A stretch of DNA of 38,211 nucleotides from Thiobacillus sp. (GTDB lineage: Bacteria; Pseudomonadota; Gammaproteobacteria; Burkholderiales; Thiobacillaceae). Positions 8,943 to 15,686 of this stretch are shown piece after piece. Within the stretch, counting starts at the first letter, position 1; every line of letters starts with the position of its first letter. Made by a program: the position numbers and the translations under genes. The notes below the pieces were generated by a model that ran no database searches, had not been told where the DNA came from, and saw only the letters and a list, made by a program, of their open reading frames with translations. The stretch is from the NCBI GenBank assembly GCA_019459325.1, contig JAIBFA010000093.1, positions 1 through 38,211 on the forward strand, read 5' to 3'.

Positions 8943-9578
8943 TTATTCCGTGATGAGTCCGTGTCGTAATGCATAAGTGGCTAATTCGGCATTGCTTGCA
9001 ACGTTGAGTTTTTCGGTCACCCGCGAGCGATAGGTGCTGATGGTCTTGACGCTCAGATGCAGCTGGGCGGCGATGTCCGACACCGACTCGCCGCGCGCCA
9101 GCCGCAGGAACACCTGCAGCTCGCGGTCGGACAAGGTCTCGTGCAGCACGCCGCTGCGTTCGCCGCTCATTTCGTCCGCCAGCAATTCAGCGGTGCGCGG
9201 CGAGACATACCGACGTCCGGTAGACACCATGTGGATGGCGCGCAGCAGTTCTTCCCGATCGCAATCCTTGCACAGATAACCGTTCGCCCCGTTGCGGATC
9301 ATGGCGAGCGCATAGCTTTCCTCAGGAAACCCGCTCAGGATCAGCACCTTGATGTCGGGATGACGCTGGCGCACTGTCCGCAACACGTCGACGCCGCTCT
9401 TCCCCGGCAAGGAAATATCCAGCAGCAGCACGTCGCACTGTGCGGTGCGCAACTTGTCGAGGGCCTCGTCACCGCTGGCCGCCTCGAAAGCGATGCTGAT
9501 TTTGGAATCCTCGCTCAGCAGTTCGCGAAAACCGGTCCGAACAATCTGATGATCGTCGACGATGGCAACCTGAATCAT
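8943..9578 (-). CDS. GacA/UvrY/NarL-type response regulator (receiver + LuxR HTH)
   Basis: A DNA-binding two-component regulator of 211 residues. The receiver domain (1-120) has VDDH at 8-10, phospho-acceptor Asp54 in LLLDISLPG, and LILSG and YLCKD for the conserved Ser/Thr and Lys. The LuxR-type helix-turn-helix occupies about 148-211: LSDRELQVFLRLARGE, then VSDIAAQLHLSVKTISTYRSR. The closest known type by eye is GacA/UvrY. It is followed by a CheY-like regulator and preceded by DUF1328 copy A (54-bp gap), so all may be one transcript. A GacA-box-like dyad lies upstream of the DUF1328 gene, suggesting possible autoregulation. Confidence 0.93.
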   Translation of the reverse strand: MIQVAIVDDHQIVRTGFRELLSEDSKISIAFEAASGDEALDKLRTAQCDVLLLDISLPGKSGVDVLRTVRQRHPDIKVLILSGFPEESYALAMIRNGANGYLCKDCDREELLRAIHMVSTGRRYVSPRTAELLADEMSGERSGVLHETLSDRELQVFLRLARGESVSDIAAQLHLSVKTISTYRSRVTEKLNVASNAELATYALRHGLITE

Positions 9579-9632
9579 GCACTGCTCCAGCGTGATGTGT
9601 AGTGGGCGGGGTCAATGTTAGCACTCACCGCC

Positions 9633-9797
9633 CTAACGTCCGCGCAGCAGGTTCACAGCAAAAGTCGCAATCGCAATCACCAGAAACACGACAAACAGAA
9701 TTTTGGCGATGCCGGCGGCGCCCGCCGCCAGTCCGGAAAATCCGAGTACGGCGGCAATGATGGCGATGATGAAAAATACCAGCGCGTAATACAGCAT
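9633..9797 (-). CDS. DUF1328 small membrane protein, copy A
   Basis: A 54-residue protein made of two hydrophobic helices ([19 protein letters not shown] and [19 protein letters not shown]) with the [12 protein letters not shown] turn typical of DUF1328 (YtjA family), ending in LLRGR. I choose ATG 9797 because AAGGAGA lies 7 bp upstream; a longer frame from 9899 is not supported. The family is common among stress-induced genes and has no assigned activity. A second copy lies 162 bp upstream on the same strand, with a GacA-box-like site between them. Confidence 0.88.
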   Translation of the reverse strand: MLYYALVFFIIAIIAAVLGFSGLAAGAAGIAKILFVVFLVIAIATFAVNLLRGR

Positions 9798-9918
9798 GAG
9801 TTTCTCCTTGATCAGGCCTGTGGCCTGAGAGCGGTTATGTGCGGCTGCCGGGACGGCACCTCTTATTGGCAGGCTAACCGTCTGACATTTCAGCACCATC
9901 GGTTGCCGATGAAGTTTT

Positions 9919-9936
9919 TGTCAGACATGTCCTACG
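9919..9936. promoter_or_regulatory. GacA-box-like dyad upstream of DUF1328 copy A (site A)
   Basis: TGTCAGACATGTCCTACG matches 10 of 12 defined positions of TGTMGG-N6-CCTACA. Its edge is 122 bp from the DUF1328 copy A start. A partial repeat, TGTCAGACGG on the minus strand, occurs near 9880. This site lies in the orientation opposite to its gene, unlike most other sites, but the motif is nearly symmetric. Confidence 0.5.
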
Positions 9937-9958
9937 GCAATCCCGCGGACAGATTGGG

Positions 9959-10132
9959 CTACTTGACTGCATTCACTGCGATGACGCCCAGCACCAGGAA
10001 CAGCAGGAACAGGGCGACGGCAATATAGAACAGGATTTTGGCCACGGCGGCGGCGCCTGAGGCGATCCCGGTGAACCCGAACACGCCGGCAATCAGCGAG
10101 ATGATGAAAAAAATCAGGGCCCATTTAAGCAT
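9959..10132 (-). CDS. DUF1328 small membrane protein, copy B
   Basis: A 57-residue open frame starting at ATG 10132 and ending TAG at 9959. It reads [20 protein letters not shown], then the [16 protein letters not shown] turn, then a second helix and a VNAVK end. This parallels copy A residue for residue through the GAA-x-(I/V)AKILF core, so the two are paralogues. GAGGAGA lies 8-9 bp upstream of the ATG. The upstream gap of 383 bp contains at least one GacA-box-like dyad in the same orientation. Confidence 0.87.
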   Translation of the reverse strand: MLKWALIFFIISLIAGVFGFTGIASGAAAVAKILFYIAVALFLLFLVLGVIAVNAVK

Positions 10133-10316
10133 GACGTCGTCTCCTCAATAGTGAACAACCGGAAAAAGCGCGAGCGGTCTCCTAAAGGATAAAAACCATC
10201 GCATCGGCCATTTGGCCCACCCCGGCGTCTGCACGGGTCAATGCATCTTGGTGCACCCCATTGAAGCTTGCTGTCGGATAGGGCTGCGATTCACCTCAGC
10301 GAATCGTGCCGGAACA

Positions 10317-10334
10317 TGTAGGCATCGTCCGATC
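10317..10334 (-). promoter_or_regulatory. GacA-box-like dyad upstream of DUF1328 copy B (site E)
   Basis: On the minus strand GATCGGACGATGCCTACA; right half perfect, 10 of 12 defined positions match. It lies 185 bp before the DUF1328 copy B start. Confidence 0.5.
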
Positions 10335-10352
10335 CCCCTGTCGTCCCCGCGT

Positions 10353-10370
10353 TGTCAGATGTCGCCTACA
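10353..10370 (+). promoter_or_regulatory. GacA-box-like dyad upstream of yqjD-like gene (site B1)
   Basis: TGTCAGATGTCGCCTACA, the best match in the window (11 of 12 defined positions of TGTMGG-N6-CCTACA), 146 bp before the ATG at 10516. Confidence 0.55.
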
Positions 10371-10400
10371 AGCGGTCAAAGCATCGGCGGACAGGCGCAT

Positions 10401-10418
10401 GGGCGCTTGTCTCCTACA
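10401..10418 (+). promoter_or_regulatory. Second, weaker dyad upstream of yqjD-like gene (site B2)
   Basis: GGGCGCTTGTCTCCTACA keeps the right half; 9 of 12 positions match. It is followed by GCCTGCCG, nearly as at site C before tsdB (CCCTGCCG), and lies 98 bp before the ATG. Confidence 0.4.
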
Positions 10419-10515
10419 GCCTGCCGACGGCGATGTCTAAGCTGGGATCCATGTTGGCAGTGCTGCTGCCGGCTGAGTTCAGTTCCACACTTTCACACTT
10501 CACAGGAGAACCCCC

Positions 10516-10806
10516 ATGGATACCTTCCCGAATGCAAAACCCCAAAGCCCCAGCGAGAGTGCAGCAGCCGAACACGCGCGCCGGTCGGTCGACGAGGCAC
10601 GCGCAGGCGCCGAAGAACTCGCGACCCAAGGCAGTGAAGCCCTCAGGAACAGTGCGGCACGGGCACGCGAGGCCATCACCCACAAGACCGACCAGGCCGC
10701 CGAATATGTGCAGGCGCAACCCTTGAAATCCCTGCTGATCGCAGCAGCGGCCGGCGCCGCCATCGCATTGCTGGCGGGTGCAGTGGGCAAGCACGGTCAC
10801 CACTGA
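10516..10806 (+). CDS. ElaB/YqjD/DUF883-like membrane-anchored protein
   Basis: A 96-residue protein with a long charged, Ala-rich amphipathic helix (about 15-72, with repeats such as ARAGAEELATQGSEAL) and a C-terminal hydrophobic anchor (LLIAAAAGAAIALLAGAVG) ending in KHGHH. This is the layout of ElaB/YqjD proteins, which in E. coli are stationary-phase, inner-membrane proteins that bind ribosomes. AGGAG lies 8 bp before the ATG. It is followed by YqjE- and YqjK-like genes as in the enterobacterial yqjDEK cluster. Two GacA-box-like dyads lie upstream. Confidence 0.85.
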   Translation: MDTFPNAKPQSPSESAAAEHARRSVDEARAGAEELATQGSEALRNSAARAREAITHKTDQAAEYVQAQPLKSLLIAAAAGAAIALLAGAVGKHGHH

Positions 10807-10832
10807 TCCAACCGACGGTACGGACGCGACCG

Positions 10833-11207
10833 ATGCTGCCGCCCCTGCTCCGCATCCTGCTGGACGAGCCCGATCTGGTGCGCGACTACGCCAGCGCCTA
10901 TGCCGTGCTGCTCAGGCAGGATTCGGCGGGGTGGCAGGCGCGCCAGAGGCGACGGCTCGGCTATCTGTTTGCGCTGGCGAGCTGCGTACTGCTGGCGCTT
11001 CTGTTCACCGGAATCGCGCTGATGCTGTACGCCGTGACCGGGAACGGTCACTGGCTGTTGTGGAGCGTGCCTGCGCTTCCGCTGACGTGGGCGTTCGCTG
11101 CGGGCTGGCTTCTTTGGCGCGGCCCGCCGGCCCCGTCGCCTTTTGCGCGCGTGCGTGAGCAGGTGGCACAGGACATGGAATTATTTGGCTTGAAGGGATC
11201 GCGATGA
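10833..11207 (+). CDS. YqjE-like (phage-holin-superfamily) membrane protein
   Basis: A 124-residue protein with a basic cytoplasmic N-terminal part, two hydrophobic hairpin helices (about 48-70, ALASCVLLALLFTGIALMLY, and about 76-97, LLWSVPALPLTWAFAAGWLLW) and a charged C-terminal tail with VREQVAQDMELF. This matches the YqjE family, placed by domain databases in a holin-like superfamily without demonstrated holin activity. It lies 26 bp after the yqjD-like gene and overlaps the next gene by 4 bp (ATGA), so translation is probably coupled. Confidence 0.82.
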   Translation: MLPPLLRILLDEPDLVRDYASAYAVLLRQDSAGWQARQRRRLGYLFALASCVLLALLFTGIALMLYAVTGNGHWLLWSVPALPLTWAFAAGWLLWRGPPAPSPFARVREQVAQDMELFGLKGSR

Positions 11208-11596
11208 TGAATTCAGAACATGAAGGCCGCGCGCCCGGTATCGACGCGGGCGCGCCTGCCGATGCCGAGACGCGGCTGCAATTGAACCGTGAGCTCTTGC
11301 GAGAACGTCTGGCTCGGGAGAAAGACAATGGGCCCGGGCCGATCGACGGGATCGCCCGCATGGCCCCGCTCGCGCGGGAGTTTGTGCGCGAGCATCCTTA
11401 TGCAAGCCTGTCCGGCGCAGCGCTGGCCGGCGTCTGGCTGATCCGCCGCAAGCCCTGGCGCGCGCTCGGTGGTTCCCTGCTGGCCGGCTTGCTGACACGT
11501 CAGGCACTTGCCCTGTCGCTGTCGTCGGGCAGTCAACTGCTCAAAGGACTGACCGCCGCTGCCCGCTCCAGGCAGGCGCCGAAGCGCACGCCCTAG
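11204..11596 (+). CDS. YqjK-like small protein
   Basis: A 130-residue basic protein, third in the yqj-like set. The first 40 residues are polar, followed by a helical ETRLQLNRELLRERLAREK segment, then AREFVREHPYASLSGAALAG and weakly hydrophobic helices rich in Gly, Ala and Leu. The N-terminal helix resembles the YqjK family; the rest is divergent, so the name rests partly on gene order. Start is ATG 11204 or the adjacent ATG 11207. The PLD-family gene follows 26 bp later, suggesting a four-gene operon for membrane maintenance. Confidence 0.65.
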   Translation: MMNSEHEGRAPGIDAGAPADAETRLQLNRELLRERLAREKDNGPGPIDGIARMAPLAREFVREHPYASLSGAALAGVWLIRRKPWRALGGSLLAGLLTRQALALSLSSGSQLLKGLTAAARSRQAPKRTP

Positions 11597-11622
11597 CCGG
11601 CACCCGGAGCACGGAGACGCCC

Positions 11623-13065
11623 ATGCAGAATCCATCCCTGGCGGTCGGCGCCGGCGGGCGAGTCTTTCGAATGCCGTCCTTTGCCGGGATGCTCAGAACC
11701 CTGATGGCATGCGGAATCATTCCGCTTTCAGCCTGCGCCACGCTGCCCGACGCAAATCGCGTCAAGGAAATCGCACAGCCTGAACCGGTGACGTTCGAAA
11801 CCGCGCGCGGCCCGGTTCCCAAAAGCACCAGCGCCGCCATTCTCAAGGACCTCAAAAGCGAATCCGGACCCAGCGATATTTTGCAGAAGCATCTTGCGCT
11901 GGAAGAGGCGATCAACCATGACAGCCCGCTGGTCCTGGGCAATCGGCTGGATTTGCTGCAGGACGGACCGGCCACCTACAAGGCGATGTTTGCCGCCATC
12001 CGCGCAGCCCGTGACCACATCAACCTCGAGACCTACATCTTCGAGGACGGCGAGATCGGCACCGAATTCGCCACGCTGCTGCTGGAAAGACAAGCGGCCG
12101 GGGTACAGGTCAACCTGATCTATGACAGCGTAGGCTGCATCGATACGCCGAAGGAATTTTTCGAGGGCTTGCGGGCAGCGGGCATCCGGACGCTCGAATT
12201 CAATCCGGTCAACCCCGCCAACTTGAACAAGAAGGAATGGGTATTGAATAACCGGGACCATCGGAAACTGCTGGTCGTCGACGGTAAAACCGCTTTTCTG
12301 GGCGGAATCAATATCAGCGAATCGTACTCGAGCGGCTCCTTCTCGCGCTCGAGGAAGAAAGGCGCCGAGTCGGAGGCCGGCTGGCGCGACACTCACCTGC
12401 GAATCGAAGGCCCGGTGGTGGCTGAGTTCCAGAAATATTTCCTGGATACCTGGGCACGGCAGAAAGCGCCTCCCCTGCCCAGCAGGAATTATTTCCCTCC
12501 GCTTCGCCAACAGGGCGATGAAATCGTCCGTGCCATAGGCAGCGAGGCCGACGCGACCGATCGTCCGATCTACCTCACGCTGCTGTCGGCCATCGGCCAT
12601 GCGGAACGCACGATCCATCTCACCAATGCCTATTTCGTTCCCGACCCGCAGCTGCGCCAGGCGCTGGCGGATGCTGCGCAGCGGGGCGTCGATGTCCACA
12701 TCGTCCTGCCCGGGAAAACCGATTCCTGGGCGGTGTTCCACGCCGGACGCTCGCACTATGACGAGCTGCTGCGCGCAGGCGTTCGGCTGTATGAGTGGCG
12801 CGACGCCGTGCTGCACTCCAAAACGGCGTCGATCGATGGCGTCTGGTCCACCATCGGCTCGACCAATCTGGACTGGCGGAGCTTCCTGCACAACGACGAA
12901 CTCAACGCCGTGATTCTGGGCGCGGACTTTGCGCGCCAGATGGACGCCATGTTCGACAAGGACCGGGCTGCCTCCGACCCCATCGATCCCGAGCAATGGC
13001 AGCGCCGCCCCCTATGGTTGCGGGTGCAGGAATGGGTGGCGCGGCGCTTTGAATATTGGCTTTAG
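11623..13065 (+). CDS. Phospholipase D-family protein, cardiolipin-synthase-like, with lipoprotein signal
   Basis: Probably joins or exchanges phosphatidyl groups (cardiolipin synthesis) or hydrolyses phospholipids. The 480 residues contain two complete HKD motifs, one in each half: HRKLLVVD followed by GKTAFLGGIN, and HSKTASID followed by GVWSTIGSTN, each H-x-K-x4-D. The N-terminus carries a basic/hydrophobic stretch and a lipobox-like LSAC with Cys38, so it may be an envelope lipoprotein; characterised cardiolipin synthases are usually inner-membrane proteins. GGAG 7 bp upstream supports ATG 11623; ATG at codon 17 or 23 would still leave a signal. It closes the yqj-like operon. Confidence 0.88.
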   Translation: MQNPSLAVGAGGRVFRMPSFAGMLRTLMACGIIPLSACATLPDANRVKEIAQPEPVTFETARGPVPKSTSAAILKDLKSESGPSDILQKHLALEEAINHDSPLVLGNRLDLLQDGPATYKAMFAAIRAARDHINLETYIFEDGEIGTEFATLLLERQAAGVQVNLIYDSVGCIDTPKEFFEGLRAAGIRTLEFNPVNPANLNKKEWVLNNRDHRKLLVVDGKTAFLGGINISESYSSGSFSRSRKKGAESEAGWRDTHLRIEGPVVAEFQKYFLDTWARQKAPPLPSRNYFPPLRQQGDEIVRAIGSEADATDRPIYLTLLSAIGHAERTIHLTNAYFVPDPQLRQALADAAQRGVDVHIVLPGKTDSWAVFHAGRSHYDELLRAGVRLYEWRDAVLHSKTASIDGVWSTIGSTNLDWRSFLHNDELNAVILGADFARQMDAMFDKDRAASDPIDPEQWQRRPLWLRVQEWVARRFEYWL

Positions 13066-13165
13066 CCTGGGCGCTGCCGACGTGCAGTGGGGGACCAGCA
13101 CAGGAAGCGGCGCAATCAGGGATTTTTCCTTTCAACAAGAACCGCAATCAGACAGGAGACTGCTT

Positions 13166-13738
13166 ATGAAAACGCTTATTGTCGGTCGTTACGACCAGCT
13201 GGCCGAGGCAGAAAACGCGTCGCGTGACCTGTTGCGCGCAGGATTTCCGACGCGCGAGATGAGCCTTTTTTATCTCAACCCGCAAGGGCAGCATGCCCTT
13301 TATCCCGTAGGCGGCGATGAAGACGAGTCGGCCGGGACGCACGAGGCCCGGTCCGGAGCAGTCCGGGGCGCCGTCGGCGGCGTCGGGGCAGGCACGCTGG
13401 TCGGTGTGGCCACGATGCCGGTTCTGGGTCCGGCCGGCCCGCTGTTGGGGGCTGCCGTGGGGGCCTACACGGGTTCGCTGGTCGGCGCGCTCAACAATAT
13501 GGAAGAGCCCGATGCGCATGCCGATGCCGTTCGCGACAGCCACGAGACCGGCGCAGACGTGCAGCCCCGCAAAGCGGGCGTCATGCTGGCCGTGGCGATT
13601 GCAACGCCCGCAGAACGGGAATACGCAATCGAGATTCTCGGCACGCGCGCGCAGCAAGTCGAAGAGGCGGAAGGCACGGTGCAGAACGGAGAGTGGGTCG
13701 ACTTCGATCCCCTTGCCCCGTGCAAGATCATCCGCTGA
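13166..13738 (+). CDS. Glycine-zipper stress protein with YflT-like N-terminal domain
   Basis: A 190-residue protein. Residues 1-50 (MKTLIVGRYDQLAEAENASR and onward) look like the ferredoxin-fold general-stress domain (YflT/17M type), in which a helix pairs with short strands. Residues about 65-115 are a Gly/Ala-rich pair of helices (GAVRGAVGGVGAGTLVG, then LLGAAVGAYTGSLVGAL) of the glycine-zipper kind that inserts in membranes. The C-terminal part again resembles a small alpha/beta domain. AGGAGA 7 bp upstream fixes ATG 13166. No enzyme motif is visible. It is similar in layout to the product of 20400-20951. Confidence 0.72.
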   Translation: MKTLIVGRYDQLAEAENASRDLLRAGFPTREMSLFYLNPQGQHALYPVGGDEDESAGTHEARSGAVRGAVGGVGAGTLVGVATMPVLGPAGPLLGAAVGAYTGSLVGALNNMEEPDAHADAVRDSHETGADVQPRKAGVMLAVAIATPAEREYAIEILGTRAQQVEEAEGTVQNGEWVDFDPLAPCKIIR

Positions 13739-13812
13739 GCGGCGCTTTGGCGCGGCCGCCGGCCGTTCGACCTCCCGGCAGGGCCGGGCAGCTTCATGCG
13801 TATCCAGCCTGC

Positions 13813-13830
13813 CTTCGGACGTTTCCTACA
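13813..13830 (+). promoter_or_regulatory. GacA-box-like dyad upstream of tsdBA (site C)
   Basis: CTTCGGACGTTTCCTACA; right half perfect, 10 of 12 defined positions match, 110 bp before the chosen tsdB start. Downstream, CGGCGATCTAATCTTAGG (13867-13884) resembles 10428-10446 before the yqjD-like gene. Confidence 0.5.
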
Positions 13831-13939
13831 CCCTGCCGCAGCCAAGGCTGACTGTACCTCCACTCCCGGCGATCTAATCTTAGGTTTCCAGGCCATGCAT
13901 CGAACGATGCAAGCCACGACTCATTTGCGATCGGATGTC

Positions 13940-14656
13940 ATGAGGACGAAAGCTTTCAATCCCCCCTGCCTCCTTCCCCACTCTGCGTTGAAAGGGTTGA
14001 AAGGCGGGCTGCCCGCGTGGATCGCCTTGATCGCATGGGTGGGCCTGGGGTCGGGCGCTGTCCACGCCGACCGTCTTGCCGGCGCCGCACTCGCCCAACA
14101 AGGCGGGCCCGGCATGACCGCGTGCGTGGCGTGCCACGGAGCACGCGGCGAAGGTCAGGCGGCGGCGGGTTTTCCGCGTCTGGCCGGCCAGCCGAAGGCC
14201 TATCTGCTCAAACAGCTGCAGGAGTTTGCCAACGGGACGCGCAAGAATCCCCAGATGGAACCGATTGCCCGCGCGCTTAGCGCACAACAGCGGGGCGATG
14301 TCGCCGACCACTACGCCAGCTTGCCGGGCTGGAAAGCGGGTGCGAAGGCGGCCGCTTCCTCGCCCCAGTCTCTGGCCGGTTCGAGCCTGGCCACCAGGGG
14401 AAACTGGAACAAAGAGATCCCTGCGTGCTTTGCCTGCCACGGCCCCGACGGGGCAGGCATTCTCCCCCACTTTCCCGCACTGAGCGGACAGCCGAGCGCC
14501 TATACCCGGGCGCAGTTGAAGGCCTGGCAGGCGGGAACGCGCAGCAACGATCCGCAAGGCCTGATGAAGGCGGTCGCCGACAGAATGACGGATGCTGAAA
14601 TCGACGCCGTCAGTCTCTATCTCGAACACCCATCGTTTTCCGGAAGGAGGGAATGA
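13940..14656 (+). CDS. tsdB: Dihaem c4-type cytochrome, TsdB-like electron acceptor
   Basis: A periplasmic dihaem cytochrome of 238 residues. A signal peptide covers about 1-43 (hydrophobic PAWIALIAWVGLGSG, cleavage near VHA). Two cytochrome c4-like halves follow with haem motifs CVACH (62-66) and CFACH (163-167), each followed by FPRLAGQ or FPALSGQ, the c4 signature. TsdB is the known partner that takes electrons from TsdA and passes them towards the terminal oxidase. The gene overlaps tsdA by 3 bp. I choose ATG 13940 because it places the signal peptide at the N-terminus; upstream in-frame starts (13796, 13895) are possible and no start has a strong ribosome-binding site. Confidence 0.85.
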   Translation: MRTKAFNPPCLLPHSALKGLKGGLPAWIALIAWVGLGSGAVHADRLAGAALAQQGGPGMTACVACHGARGEGQAAAGFPRLAGQPKAYLLKQLQEFANGTRKNPQMEPIARALSAQQRGDVADHYASLPGWKAGAKAAASSPQSLAGSSLATRGNWNKEIPACFACHGPDGAGILPHFPALSGQPSAYTRAQLKAWQAGTRSNDPQGLMKAVADRMTDAEIDAVSLYLEHPSFSGRRE

Positions 14657-15627
14657 TGCCCAACTGGTTCAGCAAATGGTTGGAAAACCAGAAACACACC
14701 CGAGCATTCCATCCTTCGTGGATCCTGCTGGTCGTCGCGACAACGATCATCATTGCCGGCATCGTCTGGATACCCGCCGCACTGGTTTCGAAGGCGGAAT
14801 ATGACCGCCTGCCCAGTGCTGCCTTGCCTGCATCCGAAAAGACTTCCGCGCCAACGGGTGAGATCCCCGCAGCGGTCGAGCAGCCGGGTTTCCCGGCACC
14901 GACAGGCCCGAAAACGATACGCGTCGACTTTTCCCCGCCGGACGTCGGCGACCTCCCAAGCGGCGAGTTCGGCGAGGCGGTCCGGCTGGGGCGGAACATT
15001 TTCAACGACACGCAAACCTATGCACGCGCTTACGTCGGCAACGGGCTCAACTGCGTCAACTGCCATCTCGATGAAGGCCGCAAAGCCAATTCGGCTCCCT
15101 TGTGGGCGGCCTACGTCATGTTCCCGGCTTATCGCGAAAAAAACAGCCGGGTGAACAGCTACGAAGACCGCCTCACGGGCTGCTTTCGCTTCAGCATGAA
15201 CGGCAAGGTTCCGCCTCCGGGCAGCAAGGAACTGATCGCCTTGATGAGTTACAGCTACTGGCTCTCCAAGGGTGCGCCGGTCGGGGTTGAACTCGCGGGG
15301 CGCGGTTATCCGAAACTGGCGGAACCGCAGCAGCCGCCCGATGCAGCACGCGGCAAGAAAGTCTTCGAAGCCAACTGTGCGATCTGTCACGGCGCCGACG
15401 GCCAGGGCACGCAGGTCAGCGGGCGGTATGCCTTTCCGCCCCTGTGGGGCAAGGATTCCTTCAATGCCGGAGCGGGCATGACCCAGGTTCACAATGCGGC
15501 CGCGTTCATTCGGGCCAATATGCCGCTTGGCCAGGGCAACACGCTGACCGAGCAGGAAGCCTGGGATGTGGCCAAATACATGAACAGCCACGGCCGCCCC
15601 GTCGATCCGCGGCTCGTGAAGTCCTAG
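14653..15627 (+). CDS. tsdA: Thiosulfate dehydrogenase (tetrathionate-forming), dihaem, membrane-anchored
   Basis: Oxidises two thiosulfates to tetrathionate. Haem 1 motif CVNCH (134-138) is followed by HLDEGRKANSAP, FPAYR and EDRLTGCF, in which Cys177, 39 residues after the haem His, is at the place of the axial cysteine that defines TsdA. SMNGKVPPP and YSYWLSKG are also TsdA-like. Haem 2 is CAICH (242-246) with likely axial Met276 (GAGM). Unlike the soluble periplasmic prototype, residues 23-45 form an uncleaved-looking membrane segment followed by a Pro-rich linker. GGAGGGA immediately upstream and the overlap with tsdB indicate coupled translation. Start is ATG 14653 or 14656. Confidence 0.88.
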   Translation: MMPNWFSKWLENQKHTRAFHPSWILLVVATTIIIAGIVWIPAALVSKAEYDRLPSAALPASEKTSAPTGEIPAAVEQPGFPAPTGPKTIRVDFSPPDVGDLPSGEFGEAVRLGRNIFNDTQTYARAYVGNGLNCVNCHLDEGRKANSAPLWAAYVMFPAYREKNSRVNSYEDRLTGCFRFSMNGKVPPPGSKELIALMSYSYWLSKGAPVGVELAGRGYPKLAEPQQPPDAARGKKVFEANCAICHGADGQGTQVSGRYAFPPLWGKDSFNAGAGMTQVHNAAAFIRANMPLGQGNTLTEQEAWDVAKYMNSHGRPVDPRLVKS

Positions 15628-15686
15628 CATCTGCACACAATGGATCGGGCAGGATAAAAGACAGCAAAGACAGCGAGGCTGACACC

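Larger units (their letters stand above)
10133..10515. other. 383-bp divergent regulatory region
   Basis: No credible gene. It separates DUF1328 copy B (minus) from the yqjD-like gene (plus) and is unusually dense in TGTCGG / CCTACA half-sites: 10271-10277, 10317-10334, 10353-10370 and 10401-10418. A sequence CGGCGATGTCTAAGCTGGG (10428-10446) resembles one upstream of tsdB. Confidence 0.6.

Noticed and set aside
10455..10469. Possible sigma-54 promoter TGGCAGTGCTGCTGC before the yqjD-like gene
   Set aside because: GG-N10-GC spacing fits, but the flanks deviate from consensus, no comparable sequence precedes the other dyad genes, and no enhancer-binding protein is encoded in the window.
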